In this document: positions 57,629 through 64,000 of the stretch, piece after piece
Position numbering within the stretch: position 1 is the first letter of the stretch
How the letters are laid out: the number at the start of each line of letters is the position of its first letter
From: Oasisia sp. SBJ-2009
Lineage: Eukaryota > Annelida > Polychaeta > Sabellida > Siboglinidae
Direction: 5' to 3'
DNA length: 64,000 bases
Assembly (NCBI GenBank): GCA_964017155.1
Contig: OZ024867.1
Location: forward strand, 26,390,609-26,454,608
Made by a program: the position numbers and the translations under genes
Notes under the pieces: generated by a model
Told to the model about the DNA's origin: nothing
Databases searched by the model: none
The model's input: only the letters and a program-made list of their open reading frames with translations

Positions 57629-58748
57629 TGTTGAGTGGAGTGCGGAGGTTGGGTTGAGTTCGGAGGTTGGGTGGAGTGGGGAGGTTGGGAGAAGTGGGGA
57701 GGTTGGGTGGAGTGGGGAGGTTGGGTGGAGTGGGGAGGTTGGGAGAAGTGGGGAGGTTGGGTGGAGTGGGGAGGTTGGCTGGAGTGGGGAGGTTGGGTGG
57801 AGTGGGGAGGTTGGGAGAAGTGGGGAGGTTGGGTGGAGTGGGGAGGTTGGGTGGATTGGGGAGGTTGGGTGAAGTGGGGAGGTTGGGTGGAGTGGGGAGG
57901 TTGGGTGGAGTGGGGAGGTTGGGTGGAGTGGGGAGGTTGAATGGAGGGCGGAGGTTGGATGGAGTGGGGAGGTTGGGTGGAGAGGGTAGGTTGGGTGGAG
58001 TGGGGAGGTGGGGTGGAGTGGGGAGGTTGGGTGGAGTGGGGAGGTTGGATGGAGTGGGGAGGTTGGGTGGAGTGGGGAGGTTGGCTGGAGTGGGGAGGTT
58101 GGGTGGAGTGGGGAGGTTGGGTGGAGTGGGGAGGTTGGGAGAAGTGGGGAGGTTGAATGGAGGGCGGAGGTTGGATGGAGTGGGGAGGTTGGGTGGAGAG
58201 AGTAGGTTGGGTGGAGTGGGGAGGTTGGGTGGAGTGGGGAGGTTGGGTGGATTGGGGAGGTTGGGTTAAGTGGGGAGGTTGGGTGGAGTGGGGAGGTTGA
58301 ATGGAGGGCGGTGGTTGGATGGAGTGGGGAGGTTGGGTGGAGTGGGGAGGTTGGGTGGATTGGGGAGGTTGGGTGAAGTGGGGAGGTTGGGTGGAGTGGG
58401 GAGGTTGGGTGGAGTGGGGAGGTTGGGTGAAGTGGGGACGTTGGGTGGAGTAGGGAGGTTGGCTGGAGTGGGGAGGTTGAATGGATGGCGGAGGTTGGGT
58501 GGAGTGGGGAGGTTGAATGGAGGGCGGAGGTTGGGTGGAGTGGGGAGGTTGGGTGGAGTGCGGAGGTTGGGTGAAGTGGGGAGGTTGGGTGGAGTAGGGA
58601 GGTTGGGTGGAGTGGGGAGGTTGGATGGAGAGGGGAGGTTGGCTGGAGTGGGGAGGTTGGGTGGAGTGGGGAGGTTGGGTGGAGTGGGGAGGTTGGGTGA
58701 AGTGGGGAGGTTGGGTGGAGTGCGGAGGTTGGGTGAAGTGGGGAGGTT
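57629..58748 (+). repeat. Unit 22 18-bp minisatellite, about 62 copies
   Basis: Copy order identical to unit 21. Confidence 0.95.
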
Positions 58749-59454
58749 TCGGTACTCACCACACTTGACATCGATCCCAAACAGCTCTCAAACAAGCACT
58801 CGCACACGGTGTACAAATACAACTCTGCTAACTTTGAGGGCCTAAGGGCAGACATGGCAGCTTACGCAGCGATGTTTTTAATGGAAAATCCAACATCTAG
58901 AACAACAGAGGAGAACTGGAAATCATTCAAGAGTGCATTACATCAAGCCATCATTAAACACGTTCCAACGACAAAGTCCAAAACTAAACGACACCTGCCC
59001 TGGATCCCACGGAACATGAAGTGTGAAATTCGGAAGAAAGACAGGCAGTATCGCAAAGCAAGAAAGTCAAAAAAGCATGAAGACTGGTCAGCCTACCCTA
59101 TAAAACGGCAACAGTTACAGAAACTATTGACATCTGCTCCTGATGACTACATCAGAAACGTGATTGGTGCGAGCCTGCTTGACAGAGGAAACCAAAAGAA
59201 ATGTTGGTCTTTTGTCAAACTCAATAGAACTGAAAACTTGGGTATCCCTATACTCTCTGATACAAATGGCCTCCACATTACAAATCAAGCCAAGGCAGAG
59301 GCTTTAGACACGCACTTTGTGTCAGTCTTCACCAGTGATCATGGTAAACACTTGCCTGACAAAGGACTGTCTCCCTACCATGATATGGGCATCATACAGT
59401 TCACACAACCCGGAATTTAAATTTTACTAAAGAACATTGACCAAACGAAAGCCC
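58749..59454 (+). mobile_element. Unit 23 LINE ORF2 linker piece, mosaic
   Basis: Frame 58809-59420 intact. WIPRNMK plus P-type 3' part, same protein as units 9 and 10. Confidence 0.9.
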
Positions 59455-59703
59455 CTTACAAAAAAGACCAATGGTATACCATTGAATACAATTGAATACC
59501 ATACAGCGTCAACGATATTTCAGCAGGACTCAGTGGTACTTTCAACGGTAATTTATTATGCCATTCAGTACCACTGAACGGTACACAGAATACAAAATAT
59601 CATTAAAAAAACATTCAGATACCATTCAGATACCATTCAAATACCATTGGCCATTATACCCCTAGTACCATTCAATGGTATTTGAATGGTATATTTTTGT
59701 AAG
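59455..59703 (+). mobile_element. Unit 23 MITE-like insert, P type
   Basis: P type at all five marker sites. Confidence 0.65.
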
Positions 59704-60877
59704 TGTTGAGTGGAGTGCGGAGGTTGGGTTGAGTTCGGAGGTTGGGTGGAGTGGGGAGGTTGGGAGAAGTGGGGAGGTTGGGTGGAGTGGGGAGGTTGGG
59801 TGGAGTGGGGAGGTTGGGAGAAGTGGGGAGGTTGGGTGGAGTGGGGAGGTTGGCTGGAGTGGGGAGGTTGGGTGGAGTGGGGAGGTTGGGTGGAGTGGGG
59901 AGGTTGGCTGGAGTGGGGAAGTTGGGTGGAGTGGGGAGGTTGGGAGAAGTGGGGAGGTTGGGTGGAGTGGGGAGGTTGGGTGGATTGGGGAGGTTGGGTG
60001 AAGTGGGGAGGTTGGGTGGAGTGGGGAGGTTGGGTGGAGTGGGGAGGTTGGGTGGAGTGGGGAGGTTGAATGGAGGGCGGAGGTTGGATGGAGTGGGGAG
60101 GTTGGGTGGAGAGGGTAGGTTGGGTGGAGTGGGGAGGTGGGGTGGAGTGGGGAGGTTGGGTGGAGTGGGGAGGTTGGGTGGAGTGGGGAGGTTGGGTGGA
60201 GTGGGGAGGTTGGCTGGAGTGGGGAGGTTGGGTGGAGTGGGGAGGTTGGGTGGAGTGGGGAGGTTGGGAGAAGTGGGGAGGTTGAATGGAGGGCGGAGGT
60301 TGGTTGGAGTGGGGAGGTTGGGTGGAGAGGGTAGGTTGGGTGGAGTGGGGAGGTTGGGTGGAGTGGGGAGGTTGGGTGGATTGGGGAGGTTGGGTTAAGT
60401 GGGGAGGTTGGGTGGAGTGGGGAGGTTGAATGGAGGGCGGTGGTTGGATGGAGTGGGGAGGTTGGGTGGAGTGGGGAGGTTGGGTGGATTGGGGAGGTTG
60501 GGTGAAGTGGGGAGGTTGGGTGGAGTGGGGAGGTTGGGTGGAGTGGGGAGGTTGGGTGAAGTGGGGACGTTGGGTGGAGTAGGGAGGTTGGCTGGAGTGG
60601 GGAGGTTGAATGGATGGCGGAGGTTGGGTGGAGTGGGGAGGTTGAATGGAGGGCGGAGGTTGGGTGGAGTGGGGAGGTTGGGTGGAGTGCGGAGGTTGGG
60701 TGAAGTGGGGAGGTTGGGTGGAGTAGGGAGGTTGGGTGGAGTGGGGAGGTTGGATGGAGAGGGGAGGTTGGCTGGAGTGGGGAGGTTGGGTGGAGTGGGG
60801 AGGTTGGGTGGAGTGGGGAGGTTGGGTGAAGTGGGGAGGTTGGGTGGAGTGCGGAGGTTGGGTGAAGTGGGGAGGTT
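59704..60877 (+). repeat. Unit 23 18-bp minisatellite, about 65 copies
   Basis: As units 9 and 10, with a private ggttggttggagt copy near 60300. Confidence 0.95.
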
Positions 60878-61583
60878 TCGGTACTCACCACACTTGACAT
60901 CGATCCCAAACAGCTCTCAAACAAGCACTCGCACACGGTGTACAAATACAACTCTGCTAACTTTGAGGGCCTAAGGGCAGACATGGCAGCTTACGCAGCG
61001 ATGTTTTTAATGGAAAATCCAACATCTAGAACAACAGAGGAGAACTGGAAATCATTCAAGAGTGCATTACATCAAGCCATCATTAAACACGTTCCAACGA
61101 CAAAGTCCAAAACTAAACGACACCTGCCCTGGATCCCACGGAACATGAAGTGTGAAATTCGGAAGAAAGACAGGCAGTATCGCAAAGCAAGAAAGTCAAA
61201 AAAGCATGAAGACTGGTCAGCCTACCCTATAAAACGGCAACAGTTACAGAAACTATTGACATCTGCTCCTGATGACTACATCAGAAACGTGATTGGTGCG
61301 AGCCTGCTTGACAGAGGAAACCAAAAGAAATGTTGGTCTTTTGTCAAACTCAATAGAACTGAAAACTTGGGTATCCCTATACTCTCTGATACAAATGGCC
61401 TCCACATTACAAATCAAGCCAAGGCAGAGGCTTTAGACACGCACTTTGTGTCAGTCTTCACCAGTGATCATGGTAAACACTTGCCTGACAAAGGACTGTC
61501 TCCCTACCATGATATGGGCATCATACAGTTCACACAACCCGGAATTTAAATTTTACTAAAGAACATTGACCAAACGAAAGCCC
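60878..61583 (+). mobile_element. Unit 24 LINE ORF2 linker piece, mosaic
   Basis: Frame 60938-61549 intact. Same protein as unit 23. Confidence 0.9.
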
Positions 61584-61832
61584 CTTACAAAAAAGACCAA
61601 TGGTATACCATTGAATACAATTGAATACCATACAGCGTCAACGATATTTCAGCAGGACTCAGTGGTACTTTCAACGGTAATTTATTATGCCATTCAGTAC
61701 CACTGAACGGTACACAGAATACAAAATATCATTAAAAAAACATTCAGATACCATTCAGATACCATTCAAATACCATTGGCCATTATACCCCTAGTACCAT
61801 TCAATGGTATTTGAATGGTATATTTTTGTAAG
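61584..61832 (+). mobile_element. Unit 24 MITE-like insert, P type
   Basis: P type at all five marker sites. Confidence 0.65.
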
Positions 61833-62538
61833 TGTTGAGTGGAGTGCGGAGGTTGGGTTGAGTTCGGAGGTTGGGTGGAGTGGGGAGGTTGGGAGAAGTG
61901 GGGAGGTTGGGTGGAGTGGGGAGGTTGGGTGGAGTGGGGAGGTTGGGAGAAGTGGGGAGGTTGGGTGGAGTGGGGAGGTTGGCTGGAGTGGGGAGGTTGG
62001 GTGAAGTGGGGAGGATGGGTGGAGTGGGGAGGTTGGCTGGAGTGGGGAGGTTGGGTGGAGTGGGGAGGTTGGGTGGAGTGGGGAGGTTGAATGGAGGGCG
62101 GAGGTTGGGTGGAGTGGGGAGGTTGGGTGGAGAGGGGAGGTTGGGTGGAGTGGGGAGGTTGGGTGAAGTGGGGAGGTTGGGTGGAGTGGGGAGGTTCGGT
62201 GGAGTGGGGAGGTTGGGTGAAGTGGGGAGGATGGGTGGAGTGGGGAGGTTGGGTGGAGTGGGGAGGTTGGGTGAAGTGGGGAGATTGGGTGGAGTGGGGA
62301 GGTTGGGTGGAGTGGGGAGGTTGGGTGGAGTGGGGAGGTTGGGTGGAGTGGGGAGGTTGAATGGAGGGCGGAGGTTGGGTGGAGTGGGGAGGTTGGGTGG
62401 AGAGGGGAGGTTGGGTGGAGTCGGGAGGTTGGGTGAAGTGGGGAAGTTGGGTGGAGTGGGGAGGTTGGGTGGAGTGGGGAGGTTGGGTGAAGTGGGGAGG
62501 TTGGGTGGAGTGCGGAGGTTGGGTGAAGTGGGGAGGTT
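61833..62538 (+). repeat. Unit 24 18-bp minisatellite, about 39 copies
   Basis: The left end is standard. From about 61990 the copy order is unlike all other tracts: ggaggatgggtgg twice, gaggttcggtgg, gagattggg, gagtcggg, and a last copy ending aggttgcgg where others have aggtttcgg. It appears to join to a diverged tract. Confidence 0.95.
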
Positions 62539-63245
62539 GCGGTACTCACCACACTTGACATCGATCCCAAACAGTTCTCAAACAAGCACTCGCACACGGT
62601 GTACAAATACAACTCGGCTAACTTTGAAGGCCTAAGGGCAGACATGGCAGCTTACGCAGCGATGTTTTTAATGGAAAATCCAACATCTAGAACAACAGAG
62701 GAGAACTGGAAATCATTCAAGAGTGCATTACATCAAGCCATCATTAAACACGTTCCAACGACAAAGTCCAAAACTAAACGACACCTGCCTTGGATCACAT
62801 GGAAAATCAAGTGTGAAATTCGGAAGAAAGACAGGCAGTATCGCAAAGCAAGAAAGTCAAAAAAAGCATGAAGACTGGTCAGCCTACCCTATAAAACGGC
62901 AACAGTTACAGAAACTATTGACATCTGCTCATGATGACTACATCAGAAACGTGATTGGTGCGAGCCTGCTTGACAGAGGAAACCAAAAGAAATGTTGGTC
63001 TTTTGTCAAATTCAATAGAACTGAAAACTTGGGTATCCCTATACTCTCTGATACAAATGGCCTCCACATTACAAATCAAGCCAAGGCAGAGGCTTTAGAC
63101 ACGGATTTTGTGTCAGTCTTCACCAGTGATCATGGTAAACACTTGCCTGACAAAGGACTGTCTCCCTACCATGATATGGGCATCATACAGTTCACACAAC
63201 CCGGAATTTAAATTTTACTAAAGAACATTGACCAAACGAAAGTAC
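62539..63245 (+). mobile_element. Unit 25 LINE ORF2 linker piece, frameshifted and chimeric
   Basis: An extra A in a run of seven (about 62859-62865) breaks the frame at residue 88. The halves are 62599-62871 and, in the restored frame, up to 63211. Markers are mixed: WITWKIK, YPIK, SAHDD, KFNRT (only here and in unit 1), AEAL, private TDF for THF, SDH. The left end has cagttctcaa, aactcggctaac and tttgaaggcc. It is diverged, as units near an array edge or boundary tend to be. Confidence 0.9.
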
Positions 63246-63494
63246 CTTACAAAAAAGACCAATGGTATACAATTGAATACAATTGAATACCATTCAGCGT
63301 CAACGATATTTCAGCAGGACTCAGTGGTACTTTCAACGGTAATTTATTATACCATTCGGTACCACTGAACGGTACACAGAATACAAACTATCATTAAAAA
63401 AACATTCAGATACCATTCAGATACCATTCAAATACGATTGGCCATTATACCCCTAGTACCATTCAATGGTATTTGAATGGTATATTTTTGTAAC
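63246..63494 (+). mobile_element. Unit 25 MITE-like insert, H type
   Basis: H type at all five marker sites although the LINE piece to its left ends P type (SDH). Private changes are caaactatc near 63387 and a final gtaac in place of gtaag, which spoils the last base of the inverted end. Confidence 0.65.
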
Positions 63495-64000
63495 TGTTGA
63501 GTGGAGTGCGGAGGTTGGGTTGAGTTCGGAGGTTGGGTGGAGTGGGGAGGTTGGGAGAAGTGGGGAGGTTGGGTGGTGTGGGGAGGTTGGGTGGAGTGGG
63601 GAGGTTGGGAGAAGTGGGGAGGTTGGGTGGAGTGGGGAGGTTGGCTGGAGTGGGGAGGTTGGGTGGAGTGGGGAGGTTGGGTTGAGTGGGGAGGTTGGCT
63701 GGAGTGGGGAGGTTGGGTGGAGTGGGGAGGTTGGGAGAAGTGGGGAGGTTGGGTGGAGTGGGGAGGTTGGGTGGAGTGGGGAGGTTGAATGGAGGGCGGA
63801 GGTTGGATGGAGTGGGGAGGTTGGTTGGAGAGGGGAGGTTGGGTGGAGTGGGGAGGTTGGGTGGAGTGGGGAGGTTGGGTGCAGTGTGGAGGTTGGGTGA
63901 AGTGGGGAGGTTGGGTGGAGTGGGGAGGTTGGGAGAAGTGGGGAGGTTGGGTGGAGTGGGGAGGTTGGGTGGAGTGGGGAGGTTGGGTGGAGTGGGGAGG
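63495..64000 (+). repeat. Unit 25 18-bp minisatellite, at least 28 copies, cut by the window end
   Basis: Begins with the H-linked gggtggtgtgg (63571) and has gggtgcagtgtgg (63880) as in units 12-15. A private gggttgagt copy is at 63680. The tract is still running at the last base. Confidence 0.95.

Larger units (their letters stand above)
12400..64000 (+). repeat. Composite macrosatellite: 25 tandem units, array continues past the window
   Basis: Every unit has the order LINE linker piece, 249-bp MITE-like insert, 18-bp minisatellite, all in the same orientation. Unit steps, measured between equal points of the LINE pieces, are 2615, 2345, 2093, 2093, 2417, 2093, 2093, 2039, 2129, 2129, 2147, 1985, 1877, 1985, 2165, 2111, 1571, 2075, 2093, 2255, 2075, 2076, 2129 and 1661. 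All differ by multiples of 18 except 2076, where unit 22 carries one extra base. LINE and MITE parts are nearly identical between units, so homogenisation is recent. The left edge is the hairpin at 12370-12399. The right edge is not in the window. Confidence 0.97.

Noticed and set aside
13201..62645. Minus-strand SPLHPT-repeat proteins of 254-602 residues in every unit
   Set aside because: Produced by a stop-free 18-bp repeat. The frame length simply follows the copy number, and the ends lie in antisense LINE and MITE sequence.
13214..63900. Plus-strand frames with GVGRLG, WGGWVE or GEVGWS repeats
   Set aside because: The same 18-bp unit read in its three plus frames. They overlap one another and have no independent support.
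12400..64000. CRISPR array
   Set aside because: Repeats are contiguous with no unique spacers, units are 18 bp or about 2 kb, and no cas genes are present. The host is clearly an animal.

Overview
The window comes from an animal nuclear genome, most likely a marine invertebrate such as a mollusc, annelid or lancelet. The evidence is split exons with GT-AG borders, several non-LTR (LINE) retrotransposon fragments, a hAT transposase relic, a Myb/SANT-type pseudogene and very large satellite arrays. The species cannot be fixed from the sequence. There is no bacterial operon structure, no tRNA or rRNA, and no gene I would call intact.

Bases 1-7840 hold a LINE reverse transcriptase relic (2-383), then a Myb/SANT-like DNA-binding pseudogene whose four exons (788-7839) splice in a consistent phase. 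That gene is broken by an in-frame stop, a frameshift, a 37-bp exon repeat that brings in a stop, and a 5.2-kb array of a 25-bp minisatellite inside its last exon.

Bases 7840-12400 are a mosaic of decayed elements: a 114-bp direct repeat pair around a hAT transposase fragment, a 5'-truncated LINE lying between two (TA)n microsatellites, a degenerate gene of a CxxC family I cannot name, a LINE-like 3' tail ending in (ATTG)n, and two perfect hairpins. The second hairpin ends exactly where the large array begins.

Bases 12400-64000 (81% of the window) are one tandem macrosatellite of 25 units that runs off the right edge. Each unit has three parts in fixed order: a ~700-bp piece of a LINE ORF2 (the linker between endonuclease and reverse transcriptase, with neither catalytic domain), a 249-bp MITE-like insert with CTTACAAAAA terminal inverted repeats, and an 18-bp G-rich minisatellite of about 34 to 92 copies. 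Unit lengths run from 1571 to 2615 bp and differ from one another by exact multiples of 18 bp, except for single-base insertions in the LINE pieces of units 22 and 25. So nearly all length change is gain or loss of whole minisatellite copies.

Sequence variants sort the units into blocks (units 2-8, 9-11, 12-17, 17-20, 21-24). Units 17 and 25 are chimeras, and the series 17-21 repeats the variant order of 5-9. This points to multi-unit duplication by unequal exchange. The plus strand of the minisatellite is almost free of C and matches G-quadruplex patterns throughout. The long open frames over both minisatellites are by-products of stop-free repeat units and are not annotated as proteins.
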